DNA from: Ascaris suum
Lineage: Eukaryota > Nematoda > Chromadorea > Rhabditida > Ascarididae
DNA: 64,000 nucleotides
Direction: 5' to 3'
Assembly (NCBI GenBank): GCA_013433145.1
Contig: CM024180.1
Span: 8,312,001-8,376,000 of the forward strand
Under the pieces are notes generated by a model. It had not been told where the DNA came from, made no database searches, and saw only the letters and a list, made by a program, of their open reading frames with translations. This document shows positions 25,001 to 36,531 of this stretch, piece after piece. The position numbers and the translations under genes are program-made. Within the stretch, counting starts at the first letter, position 1; each line of letters opens with the position of its first letter.

Positions 25001-28000
25001 TGTACGACCTTTGCATATTTCAGTCCACTAAATTCCTATCGTGAGCACCATGTTGTAATACAACGTCTCCTAGGAATGCTTCTGCATGCGCCGATCTAAT
25101 TTTTGATTTATAGCTTATAATTCTCGAAATGTTTACGGCGAATCTATAAGTTTGCTCAAGTATATAGATGCAAATTATTCATAATCTATAACCCACCTTA
25201 TGCACTTATATTATCTAAACGGGATATGACTGTAAATAAGCAATGGAATGTATAACAAAAGAATCAGGATAATTGAAAAAACGAAGAAATATTAGAGGCA
25301 TTATACGAAACAAAAGAGATGAGGAAGGGAAGAATGATGCGCAAGAAATGGGCGCAACAGAAGACCAACAAACCTTGTTCAATTTCTCAATGAAATCATG
25401 AGCGTTTGCCGTTTTACAGACATCAACAATTTCTGCATCTGTCAAATCTGGATTCCCGAGGCGAATGTTTTCGATTACTGTGCCGTTGAACAAGAGCGGT
25501 TCCTGAAATTGCCTACCTGTGAGCGATTCTGTTTGAGTGAACCGGGCATTCCGAGGACAGACTATTGATCATCGGGGAAAGGATGCATAAAGAAAGAGGA
25601 GGATAAGAGACCATTTTTAGTCTCTAAACATGTTTTTGGCAATGAACTTCATCTTCTGTAAGCATCGAGCATTGCTGGGGAGAGTGAGAGAGTACAACAG
25701 ACTGACTGTTGAAGCCCATTTTTCATCACTAACAAAAACAAAGAAGCATTATCGCTGAGCTATTTGAAACAATAGGTAAAACGTATTATATATATTTGAA
25801 GATCCATAGGTATGATTTTCGATGGGATTCGTAGGCATTTTAAGTAATGTTCGTGATGCTTCACAACAATAATAAAGCAATGCAACTCATCATTTTAAAT
25901 CACAGGCGAAGAGGGCTGTACTTGCGCAGACTGAAAGACTGACTAGATTGAATTATCTGAATGTAATATGCATTTTTCCAATTCGGGACTATGCACTAGA
26001 CTGAAAGACTAAAAGACCAGACTCAAAATCGACTGCATTCATGTTAGAAAGTCGTATGCGATCAATTTCCTATCTGAGAATTGAAAAACTTAGAAACGAA
26101 TAAAAATAATAAAAATAATAAATTTTCCATCACAAACATTCACTAACCAACTCAGACGTAATCCGAACTAATTTTGCATTTAAAAATTTGCAAAAACCGT
26201 CTAATCGGTTGTACAATAAACAAAATAACATGACAAAATATATCAAAGAAATAAAATTCGGCATTATAATGTTGCACAAGTGACACCGATGAATTCAATA
26301 ACCAATTAAAATTTACATAAATAAATAAATTTTAAAAAATTAAAAAACCTGTTGTACAACACCGACAATATTTCTCAACCAGCCAATGTTGAATTTCCTC
26401 ACATCCACACCATCGATATATACAGCACCAGATGTGCACTCGTATAGACGTGTTATAAGGCCAATCTGGAGTGCTATTATTGGTAAATAGTTATCAATAT
26501 TGCCTCAAGCTATATGTATATCAAACATCTCCCTTTCATGTAGAAAAACTGTAGAAATGTTTCTTTCGATATTTCTTTTGACTATTTAACTGCTCAATAT
26601 GCAGGTCAAAATATGCCTTTGCAATGCGCTATGAACCATTTTTAGTCTCACCTATCTGTGTATAATATACGAAAACCTAGACCTATCATTCACAGAATAC
26701 TTAATCAATGATAACTGTGAAGAATTGGAAAACTCACTAAACAATACTGAATTGAAGAAAAATAAAATAAATAATTAGAAACAAACCGAGGTACTTTTGC
26801 CACATCCACTATGACCTACAAGTGCGATTGTATCACCTGGATCGGCACGCCACGATAGACCGTTAAGAATTGCATCATGAGGTCTTGTTGGATATGAAAA
26901 ATGAACATTTTTAAATTCAACAGTACCGACCACATTGGACAATTTTATTCCTTCCGGTGATGTGCCGTCAATCGGTGATACCTACAAGAGATGACTGCGT
27001 AGACGGTATCTTGATCCACTAGAAACATATAAAATAATCAAAAATTGCAACTCTTACATCAGTTATTCGAGAAGATTTTATGTGCTTCAAATAGATAATT
27101 GAATTAAATTCATCTTCAAAGTGGAATATGTTTTAGGACACTAAATAAATTTTCTATGCTGAATTCACGACGATCAACTTCCCTTTCAATAGTACATGGT
27201 AAGATAGAGTACAGTATACATATCAATACATACTACAGTATGTCTATAATGTAAGCAAGTGCTTTACCATTTCTGTGATAAAGAGTTGCGAAAAAAACTG
27301 ACAAAAAGTGAAATCCTTTGTGGCTTAATTAGACTAATTCAAGCATCATTATGGTATTGCCGTTAAATAGTATCACATACTCTATCGATCGTCCTATAGA
27401 TAACGGCTGCTGCGACTCGCGCACTCATCATCGCCATCAGATGTGGACTGAGTACACCCAAATAATAAGAACCAAAGAGAATCGCATTCGCTACTATGAA
27501 TACTGTACCCGGATCCAACATCACATGAGCCTTATATAAATAAGCACCATAGCTAAAAAAATATTTGCTTTTGCATGAAGTACACACTAAAATAGAACGA
27601 ACGCAATCGTTTAATATATGTTGTTGAAGAAGGCTGATAACAACCAGAAAAATGCTGAATGGGAACAAACTTAAAACCTTAAACATTTCATTATAAAATC
27701 ATTAACTCTTAGTAATGGAATAAAGGTTGAGAGAAAGCGCGCAGAAGCCATATGGAGAAATGAACAAAATATTGGCTTCAGAAGTTCTGAAATTGTAAAA
27801 AATAACTGAGAACGGCAAAAGATGCTCTTCTGCATGCTTCAAAAATACGAGAAAATGAATGCGTTATTGAAAAAAAAAACTTACTAGAATCCAGCAGCGA
27901 AAAATATATACATAATAAGGAAGAATAGACCATCGAATAGACCAGCAAATGAGTAAATTTGTAGTGCATATTTTCTGCCTTGAGCTAGAGCCTTCGAGTA

Positions 28001-31000
28001 TCGATCGATCATCGTTTCTTGGCCATTACAAGCAGCCACAGTTTTGTGGTTCATTATCGATTCCTCAATGATCGCACCCGCATGGCCGACTGCTTTTAAT
28101 TGTTTCACAGATGCACGATCAATCAACTATAATTATGTATACCTGTGAACAACACGCAGCAATAAAGCTTTGTGAAACACGACGTTAAGGTTATGCGAAA
28201 TTGTCAAGTTCCTACAAGCACATCAGTACAACCGAAAGTAAGACTTGGCAATGTAATAGGCTTGAAAAAGATCATCAAAGATAGTCGTACAGTTATTGGA
28301 TAAAGCGGAGAAAGAGATATCCAATTATACCCTACCCTTTCCTCCGGCATCCTAGTCCCCCATAAGCCCATTTCCGCCTCATCTCTTCTCACATCTCAAG
28401 GCTATGGACATTGCGCCCCACAAGTGTACTAAGAATATCAAATTTCTTTGCAGATACGATGCAACTTTCAACTCTCCTTACACATTCACGAATTGGAAAA
28501 GGTAATAAGAAGTCTCCGCTAAAGTTTTCCACCTACATATCTCGTTTATAAATGGAAAAAAAATATCTCAAATTTTTTTATCTTAGGCTTTTTTTACTGT
28601 CAATTCAGATTTGGTCACGGGCTATAGTTTGTGGATGAGATTTGAAAATGTCGATAATAATTGCCACTATTAAGTAAGAAAACATTCAGAAAATATGAGT
28701 TTGCTGTGATTGTCAAGCAAATTTCCTGGCATTTCAACCAGCGCATCTATATATCTAAAACTCATAATAATGGTCCCGTTAGCATTTACAGCTTATCCTT
28801 ATGTAGTATAAATTTCTCAAATACTGAAAACTTCATGCCACATTTAGAAATCACACTATCTTTTATATGACGAGAGCAAATTTCGCTTAAAAGATGCAAC
28901 ATTAGTTATCGGTATTTCAAAGAAATTGAGTGCTTACCCTAGCCATTGAGGACATGAGTACTGCAGATGCAGGTCCCATCCCAATCATGACAAGTGTAAT
29001 TCGCCACTCAAAGATAAATCCAATGACAATACATGTAACGAACATAGTCACACCTCGTAGAATCAAACCGATCTTATCACCAACACCATCTTTAATTTTG
29101 TCGATATTCCTGCAAAGCGTCCGTATGTTGCGTGATAGAACTTTTTATGCGGAAGTCATTGACAAAAACAACATTTTGTAATCATTTCCATATTGATACT
29201 TTATCACTACTTTGCACCCACCGGCTGATAGTTCCGCAAAGAACAATATATTTTATTTCAATGTAGTGAGAGGAAGCGACCTTCGATCGGTAAGGATGGA
29301 GGTGGGAGAAGGAAAGACGGGGGACTGGCAGGTGTGGAAGGACGGTTATGATGAGAAACTCGCGGTTCCGAGAAATGCAATTCGAAGGGAGCGCACGCGG
29401 AAAAAACGGAAAGAAAGACGGCATTGAGGTAGATTGCAGGATGAGAAGTCGCAATAATTCTATGTGAAGGACCCGTCCTCAAACAGTAAAGGCACCTCTG
29501 TAGCCGGAAAACCATTGCAAAAAAACACTATCGCCGCTCTATGCAACAGAAATTAGACTATTATTCCTAGATTATGTCTAATACCCATACATTACTGCGT
29601 AATTTCAAGTGAACTTACTCATTTAGTTGTGAAGTAATTGTGCCGGATTTTTGTGAATCGAACCATCCGGCATTCTGACGCAATAATGACCGCATATATT
29701 CGCTGCGCACATTGCGGGCGATATTCAACGATGCATTCTTGAAGCATATATACTACAAATTCATTTGTTATTCCTGGTTTAATTCCATAAGTTTCAACAA
29801 AAAAAATAAAAGAGCCCACCATAATCAGATGAAAGACAGGGGAGGAGACAGGTGGACGGGTTGGAGAAGGAGGAGGGAAGGAGGAAAAAAGGGGAGGGAC
29901 TGCATCTTACCTAATTTAATTATTCAAAACTGATGAAATGCTCTAGAATAACCCATCACATGCTGATGGATGTATTAAGCGACAGTGTGAGATAGCATGG
30001 GAAAATGTATTCATATAAATTCTGTACTTTTTTTGACTCCGAAACACTGGAATGAACAAGAAGTTCAAAAAAAAAAAAAAAACTGACGCTAAGATATCAA
30101 CAACAATAGATAATGATACAGTCGTAAGAAATTACATTTTAAATTACATTAGATAGATAAACTCAATTTCTTCAATAGTTTTACATTTTTTTCGATGAAT
30201 TAATTGAAAAATTTTTCCTATCAAAAAATTTTTTGCTAAGTGAAAGTAACGTAAGACTGAAATCATTCATTTTGAATGAAAAATCAATTTATGAAGGAAA
30301 AATTTTCCGAACAATCCTGAATTCTTTAATTCTTACCTGCATAATTGTAATAATAACCACCGTAACGCCAACAGCAGCATAAATATAAACATTGAAATAT
30401 GCGTCATGCCAAAATGTTTCGTTATTATAAAACTGAAATATTTTCTTCATTATTAAAATTTGCAAGAAGAGTATTAAGCAACACAAGCCGTAAAAGTTTT
30501 TTTTTAAACTTGCCACTTGTTTGTTAACACCGTAATAGACTTTGCAGGAATATTGTTCAAACGAGGCCAAGATCGCAACCACGATCTGGACCGAGACTGC
30601 AACCACAATCAGGATCGAGACTGCAACCACACTTAGGACTGGAACTGCAACTTCAGTAGAATCGGGACCGGGTTTAACCCAAACCTACCCTATAGTAAAT
30701 TTATAACAATACGTTAAATTGCTTTCATATGTACACAGCAATAATGTATGTTATCTAAAGGTCTTTTCAATTCTGTATATGGAACTGATATCTAAAGGTT
30801 ATGTTATGCATATCTAAAGGTCTTCATATTTCAATCCATTCTGCTTAGCATCACATTTAAGACGAACGAATATATGGAACTGAAAGAATGAATACGACTA
30901 ATAGATGAGTATGTGAGTTCAACAATGAAATGAAATAACTGAAGCAAAATAATAAAACATGAATAGTTAGTTGCCTGATTATATGGGTAAAAATTGAAAT

Positions 31001-34000
31001 GATGGAAGAAGAATGTATCAATGACTTTAAGAACCATTCAATAACAATAATAATAACAATAATATCTTTCTAATAGTCCGCATAGATTTTATACAATTTT
31101 TATGAAGTAAATTCATTTAATGTAGGTAGTAAATTAATGATTGCTTATTTTGATTTGCTCTGAAAATTTTGATCAAAAAATTGGTCATTACTTAATGGTT
31201 ACTAAACTGTACTCTACGTTATATTGGTAGATTATTGCAGAAATTAAAAGAATTAGATAAAAAGCAAATATATAAAACAGTTTATAAAAATTTGCAAATA
31301 AATAAGCTGAAATATACTTTTAAAAATCTTCGAATCAATAAATTTTATTATAACGCGTTCAAAACAAATCGTAAAAAATTGGGAGCAACCTGAAATGCAA
31401 TTATTTTCCTTCTTTGGAAGATAATCTCGACAAAATAGCAAAAAAAAGCGACAAGAGTTAGCTGCATATAAAAAATTATAAATAGCATAAGAGTAGTCTA
31501 AGTATTTGAGTACTGTGTATCTAAGTACGGAGTATCTCAATATTAAGTATTTGAGTAATACATATTTGAGAGCTAACATCTTTTGTTACGAGAAGAATAT
31601 TTGTGAGTCGGCCAGCAATTAGTACAACCATTGGTTGTCCAATACCGCATAAAATTGCAAGAGCTATTCCAACAGCGACGAGAATTTTATCCGAAAATGT
31701 TGCGAAGCGAAACTGCAATTGATTATTGTTTCATTTAATTCTAGACTAGCGGAATGGAGAAATGGGGGACTAGAGAGGGAAAGGAAGTGAGGAGGAAGCA
31801 GCAGGAAGGAGGAGGAGAAGGGAGGGGGCGGGGTAGGGGAGATGGGAGGGAGACAGTGAGTTGATTTCTAAGTTGTGCGCTCATGATCACTGGTATCACA
31901 CCTTTTGTCGCTGCAGGCTACGCTGTCCCACAGCCACTAGCAACTACGTTGTGCAGAGTTGTCTCCGATCGTTGGAATTGCTTGTTTGAGGAGATATGAA
32001 ATTCATGGTGATTATATCAGTGTAATCATGAGGTGTTGGAAATTAGCGCTGAAGTTGAACTGAAAAAAAAAAACTGGAAGGCATCACGTCTGACGTCGCA
32101 GAAATTCCTTCTCCCAACTTTCATCGGGATCCCTGACAGCATCAAGTTATCCTGACAAGCCTCATTCTTCCCTTCTCCAAAGCATTACAAAAGGGAAGCT
32201 GCTTACTAGAGGTCTCCCGGGATTTGGTACTACTTATTAAAGTGACCTTTTAACATTCAGCGAAAAGTAATTCCAGTGAGAGTACCACAAAAGCAATACT
32301 AATAATAGTGATAGCATGCTTGTTGTGCCAAGAATAACAGTTGTGATAAATATTATTTTTTGTGATAGCGTTTAGTACCAAAAGCAGTAGGCACAATGCC
32401 AGATCTAGTAGCGGGTGGTAAATGTAATGAAAGTAGTGGTAATAACTGGCGCTAATGGTGGCAAATCATGTTCCTAGCAATAAGTGGTTACTATTGCAAC
32501 AGTAGGTCGTCGAGCAGAACCAAAAGTAGCATTGCTAATAAATCCTTTACTATATTTAATTATTCAAGTTTTAACCGCAAGTGACGCTATCAAGTAGCAC
32601 TAGCCGGTAAGTACCGGCGATTGCACTGTAAATTAACATCGGGTGGCAATGGCGGTGAATAGCATCGGGCAACGATGATGACACCACTAACACAACAGTA
32701 CTGAACTAGATAGAGTAACAAACAATACAGGTATTAGTGCGAAATACTTCTGGATGTGCAACTAGCACTAATAAATCGTTAAAGAGTTAGTAGTAATTAG
32801 TACCGATATTAACAATAATATTAACATAATGTTATCATCTTTATTACTGTTATTTCCATATCAAATTATCTTCGTTTACAAACAAATTACTACTTTTGAT
32901 CTCATCTTGATAAAAACAATCCCCGGGAAATCTTCAGTGTGGAAGATAGTGAACGGAAATTCCGAGATTTCTCGTCGTCGACTTTTAGCAGGGCTTATGC
33001 CCTCATTTCCCTCTTCATCCCCAAAAATCGCTCTCCATACAACTCTATTTCAAACTGTGGCTTTCTCGACAAAACAAATTACGAAAGTAGAGCAACAGTA
33101 TTGTTGTTCTTTTATAAAGCTGTTTCGCGGAGATAAAAGCATATTTCGAACGATCGTCTCTGATATTATACGATAGAGAGAGAGAGAAGACGACCACCGA
33201 TGGCGCCAAAAATTGCAATATTTTCAAAAACACCAATATTGGCATCTGCACTCTCGAAAACCTCAGCTGAAATATGTAATGACGACCGTGGCCAACCTTA
33301 GAAAGAAATCAGAAGTCTTCTTTCCATTCTCTTTCCTCCTCCCCACGTTAGACCATAAATTGGAGATGAGATAAATATCTCTCCACCGCTTCGGCCTCGT
33401 CTTCCCCCTTTCACGCCCCAAAAAAAGCATCATCAGACTTAATTGCGTAGAAGATGTTATATCTATGATGCTTGCAAGTTCGTCTTTGTTTTCCGATATT
33501 TAACGTCTGCCATTGCCTAACTTAAGCACAAAAGCGCATATTATATCAGATCCTCCGGAATTCTTTTCGACTTTTTTTTAATTCAATAATATTTTGTAAA
33601 ATAATTCAAATAATGCCATACTCACATATGAAATTTTCGTTCGCTCATCTAAAATGTTTTCCATTTTCATTCATACATTCAAACGAAAAATTTGAATTTA
33701 TCTATCAACGTGTTCCTTATTAATTCATCAAAGGTTATGCTCGATTTTTTTGTTGTTGTTGCTGAGCCGAATTAATGAAGAAACTCACCAACTGAAAAAA
33801 CGATACAGGTCTTGCTTCGAGTTTTTGTTTAGCATAATCGCCTCTGAAAATTTAAATATTTGATTAGCTATTATACATTCTTTCATTATGACAAGAAATA
33901 TGGTAATTTTATCGTAAACAACAACAACTGGAAACTTCTAGAAGACAAAAAGATTCTGTTCATATATTTTAAAAGTTTTTTCTTTCATAAGTTATTTTAG

Positions 34001-34127
34001 TTTTCTTTTCGATTTACCTGCAAAGAAGCGTACTTATAATTTTATCGAATGTACTCTGCTCATATTCTCCGCTGTCTTCGTCATCAACATCGGTTGCCCT
34101 GCATTTTGACTTATCGTCGTCGTTCAT
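13082..34127 (-). CDS. pgp: P-glycoprotein (ABCB-type multidrug ABC transporter), complete, 25 exons, 1290 aa
   Basis: Full ABC transporter (TMD1-NBD1-TMD2-NBD2) that uses ATP to export hydrophobic compounds across the plasma membrane. Nematode P-gps interact with macrocyclic-lactone drugs (family knowledge). Exons 5'->3': 34018-34127, 33789-33843, 31590-31712, 30337-30432, 29619-29737, 28938-29109, 27885-28126, 27381-27552, 26787-26981, 26349-26465, 25374-25502, 24379-24549, 22649-22751, 21628-21778, 21068-21233, 20387-20635, 19460-19621, 18413-18613, 17691-17932, 16931-17084, 16245-16343, 15687-15782, 14986-15186, 13991-14137, 13082-13282. They sum to 3873 nt in one frame with all GT-AG joins. 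NBD1: Walker [10 protein letters not shown] (about aa 419), LSGGQKQR (523), [12 protein letters not shown] (543), AHRLST (578). NBD2: GPSGSGKST (1084), LSGGQKQR (1188), [12 protein letters not shown] (1208), AHRLSS (1243). The N-terminus is acidic (MNDDDKSK...), and a charged, serine-rich linker spans about aa 600-710. Length matches P-gps (about 1270-1320). No catalytic residue is missing. Orthology to a numbered nematode pgp cannot be set here. Confidence 0.95.
13557..13685. repeat. Two diverged copies of a ~65-bp unit in the last P-gp intron
   Basis: The phrase AAATAGNACTTTTCCCC followed by a pyrimidine-rich run and CTTTGC occurs at about 13557 and again at about 13622, with several differences. 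It appears to be a local tandem duplication. Confidence 0.6.
15900..16085 (+). mobile_element. tRNA-derived SINE-like element in a P-gp intron
   Basis: The segment is far GC-richer than its intron. It has a B-box-like motif GGGCTCAAATCCC (15972-15984) preceded at tRNA-like spacing by an A-box-like TGGCGTCGGTG (about 15922), and a TCGGACTGCCACGCGG stretch resembling an anticodon arm. The body continues to GACAGGATCACTGTTAGTGC (about 16048). A close match to that tail, GACAGGATCACTATTAGTTG, occurs alone near 24139. This fits a SINE with a tRNA-related head. It is not called a tRNA because the acceptor stem does not close by eye. Confidence 0.45.
21321..21362 (-). other. 42-nt splice-bounded segment with in-frame TGA in the P-gp linker intron
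   Basis: Between exons 14 and 15, a 42-nt stretch is bounded by a good acceptor (TTATAG) and donor (GCGCAG|GTAATT). The phases at both ends would fit exons 14 and 15, but joining it creates ACG then TGA at once. The remaining frame is open ([12 protein letters not shown]). Skipping it keeps the P-gp frame, so I exclude it from the CDS. It could be a poison cassette exon, a former coding exon lost by a point mutation, or chance. Confidence 0.35.
22860..23361 (+). pseudogene. LINE (CR1-like) reverse-transcriptase ORF 3' fragment, antisense in P-gp intron 12
   Basis: Frame-shifting plus-strand segments match the conserved end of CR1/jockey-type ORF2. The words include a [21 protein letters not shown] 'RPILEYCxxVWSPY' motif, then [17 protein letters not shown] and finally [14 protein letters not shown]. 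Stops and frameshifts interrupt it. The orientation is opposite to the P-gp gene, as is usual for tolerated intronic LINEs. It is related to the larger copy at 42-44 kb, which ends in WNLLLVDIVNAP. Confidence 0.7.
23449..23527. repeat. (TAAA)n microsatellite
   Basis: Imperfect AAAT/TAAA tetranucleotide tract about 85 bp beyond the end of the LINE fragment. It may be the residue of that LINE's 3' tail. Confidence 0.85.
24137..24190 (+). repeat. Isolated copy of the SINE-like tail sequence
   Basis: GACAGGATCACTATTAGTTG at about 24139 matches the tail of the 15.9 kb element (GACAGGATCACTGTTAGTGC) at most positions, and both are followed by TGCAAA-type sequence. It is probably a 5'-truncated copy in another P-gp intron. 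Confidence 0.4.
29829..29905 (+). repeat. Purine-rich tract (GGA/GAA) in a P-gp intron
   Basis: A nearly pure purine run on the plus strand, i.e. a polypyrimidine run on the P-gp sense strand, about 90 bp upstream of the exon 5 acceptor at 29737. It can form triplex DNA. Confidence 0.7.
30588..30659. repeat. 24-bp minisatellite, three copies
   Basis: Three consecutive 24-bp units beginning GGACCGAGACTGCAACCAC, GGATCGAGACTGCAACCAC and GGACTGGAACTGCAAC at 30588, 30612 and 30636. Differences between units increase toward the right. Confidence 0.8.
31751..31853 (+). repeat. G/A-rich purine tract in P-gp intron 2
   Basis: About 100 bp of almost uninterrupted purines with several GGGG and GGGGG runs, upstream of exon 3 on the gene's own strand. 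The runs could fold as a G-quadruplex on the plus strand. Confidence 0.7.
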
Positions 34128-34138
34128 TTTACCTGCAA
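34128..34138 (-). promoter_or_regulatory. 3' splice site 5 nt upstream of the P-glycoprotein ATG
   Basis: On the minus strand the order is CGTTGCAG, then GTAAA, then ATG. A five-nucleotide leader after an acceptor is typical of nematode trans-spliced mRNAs. No cis-spliced 5' exon was seen upstream. Confidence 0.45.
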
Positions 34139-34295
34139 CGATCGTTTCCAATATATCTTCCCTTCGAGAGTGTTTACTTCCTCGAGAATATGATATTCTT
34201 AGACTTCAGTGACAGAAGATTGGAGTAACAAACAAAATGCATGAAGGATAATACAACGAGCAAGTAAAGAAAAGAGAGGAAATAAAAATGGAGGA

Positions 34296-34312
34296 GGGGG
34301 GGGGGGGGGGGG
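34296..34312 (+). repeat. G17 homopolymer
   Basis: Seventeen consecutive G residues followed by GAGGGAG, about 170 bp upstream of the P-gp start codon. Confidence 0.95.
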
Positions 34313-34967
34313 AGGGAGATCTTGGTAAGTTCTTCCGCTGCTGTTCCACTTTCAGTTCTAATCGTCGTACATGGAGCTCTCCTCCATCCTATTATATGCA
34401 TTATTGCTTGTTAAAAAAATTTTATGACATTCGAATACAATGATTCCAGAGCATTAATATTCACCAGTTACGATCTCCGATTTACAAGCCGTCTTTGAAT
34501 TAGAGATTAAATTGGACAGCTTTCACCATGGATCGCATTTGTTACTCGGTATTTTTGCCATGAGCGATTTTTTCATCGGACATTTCCGCCAGGACAATTT
34601 TCTGCCATAGTTTAATCCCACTGCAACAGGAGACTAACTATGAAGCAAATTTCCTCACTAGTACAAACTTGGAACCCTTAAGTCATGGAAAACGATTCGA
34701 GTTGATGAATTTTGAACAGGAACGTGACACAAATGAGCCTTAAGTGATTTATGGCAAAGTTGAAATGTTTAGATGAAAAGAAGAGGATTGTACTAAACGT
34801 TGCTTCCTTTCTCTTTGTCTATTGTACCTGTTCGATATAACAATTTTTAGTTAGCGGTGAGGATGGAAACATTATTTAGGTGAAATAATATTTCATAATC
34901 AAGTACATCTCTTTTTACATATCATTTTTCCGCAACAATTATTTTTGTAGATAAACATCAAAAACCA

Positions 34968-35086
<119 letters not shown>

Positions 35087-36452
35087 TTGTATCTTGATTC
35101 AAGCCCCTCTTTTTTCCACAATCACCCTTCTAATCGAGATATTACGGTAGAGAATTTGTTGCAACTACGAAGAAATATCTGTATTTAAAACGAGGCATTC
35201 GGTAAAGGGTGTATATGAATTGTGCATTTGAAAAAAAAAGCTTTTACGTAAATTATGTTTTTTAATCAACAGTCGCGAGAGTCTGTATTAATCGTCCTGC
35301 CAATTGATCGCAGCAAACGGTTGAGAAGAAAATGGAGAAGCGTGCCGGGAACGATATGCAGATTTGTATTCCCTTCGCTTGAGTGGGTCATCAAAAAATA
35401 ATAAATATGCGAGGACATTTTAAATACACACCTTTACATTTTAATTAAATAGCATCAGCTTTTACATAAAAGATGTTTTTTTTGCGACTTAACTCGGTGT
35501 GAAACAAGCAACTGATCGGTGAAAAATGCACGAAAATTTTACCACCTTCAAAAACATATCTTTTTTCGACATTAATCAAACTCCTTAAAAATATGGTATA
35601 GGAAGTCAATATCTGATGTATATCGTACGCCTCATAATTCGCATCTTTAAATTCATTGTTTCGCGAATTGAAACCATCAGACAATAAGATATATATATAC
35701 GACAATAAGACAGACACATGTACGATATCATCGGTTATATGCTGTTTTGAGGGATAAAAAATTATGGACATGCATGAAAACTAGGCTTTTTATTATGGAA
35801 TCAAAACCTTTTATATATATTTTTATGAAAATAACTTATAAATCTGTTGTTTTTTTTTTCAGTGAAATATGTTTTTGAAAAATGAATCATTCATTTTTTT
35901 TAAACTTATTCTAAAAGGATTTGAAATCAAAGTTTATCATATCTGTGAACTTTTATTAGCACAATATATTAATAAAAGATTAAAAAAGAAGAAATAAACA
36001 TAAAAGAATAAGAAGCGCAATGGAAAAGATAGAAATAGACAAAGAAAAAAAATACTGCTGCTTAAGACAAGAAATCAGAAATTCAAATGATAAAACAAAA
36101 TACGTAAGTTTCTATTTTTTGCTCTAATTTTCGCATTTTTCCTATTTTTTTCACATTTCATCCTATTTTTCAAGATTAAAGCTGCTATAAATGAGAACGC
36201 GAACATGGACTTACAGCTTGAGGTCGTGCTAAATGGCTGAGGTCGTGCTAAATAAACTACGACATCCCAGGCTTCAAAACTACCCAATGTCTTAATTATG
36301 AGGGTTGAGTATTTCAGTCAAATGACTTGAATTCGAAGTTTTGTTGCCTTTATGAATCGCCCTAAGAGTTCGTTGGGTGGTGTTCGAAATGCACAGAAAG
36401 TGAACTAAGCAGCACTCTGATGTGGGAGGTTTTGATTTCGTTAGCTCGAGCT

Positions 36453-36531
36453 GTGAGTCTTTTCGCTCCACTTTTACCACCAATGTAAAAGCGTTTTTTT
36501 CCTCGCTCTTGTGACTTACGAAAAGACTCAC
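36453..36531. repeat. Nested inverted repeat (13-bp outer arms, 7-bp inner arms)
   Basis: GTGAGTCTTTTCG (36453-36465) is exactly complementary to CGAAAAGACTCAC (36519-36531). Inside the loop CTTTTAC and GTAAAAG form a second stem. This is a candidate small palindromic element or structured RNA; no flanking target duplication was seen. Confidence 0.7.

Larger units (their letters stand above)
22649..26981 (-). other. Exons encoding NBD1 of the P-glycoprotein
   Basis: Exon 9 (26787-26981) carries [13 protein letters not shown] and the Walker A loop ending exactly at KSTS. Exon 10 (26349-26465) ends at the Q-loop VVQQ; exon 11 (25374-25502) continues [13 protein letters not shown]. Exon 12 (24379-24549) holds the ABC signature, Walker B and D-loop. 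Exon 13 (22649-22751) carries the H-loop histidine in VIAHRLST. All residues needed for ATP binding and hydrolysis are present. Confidence 0.93.
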
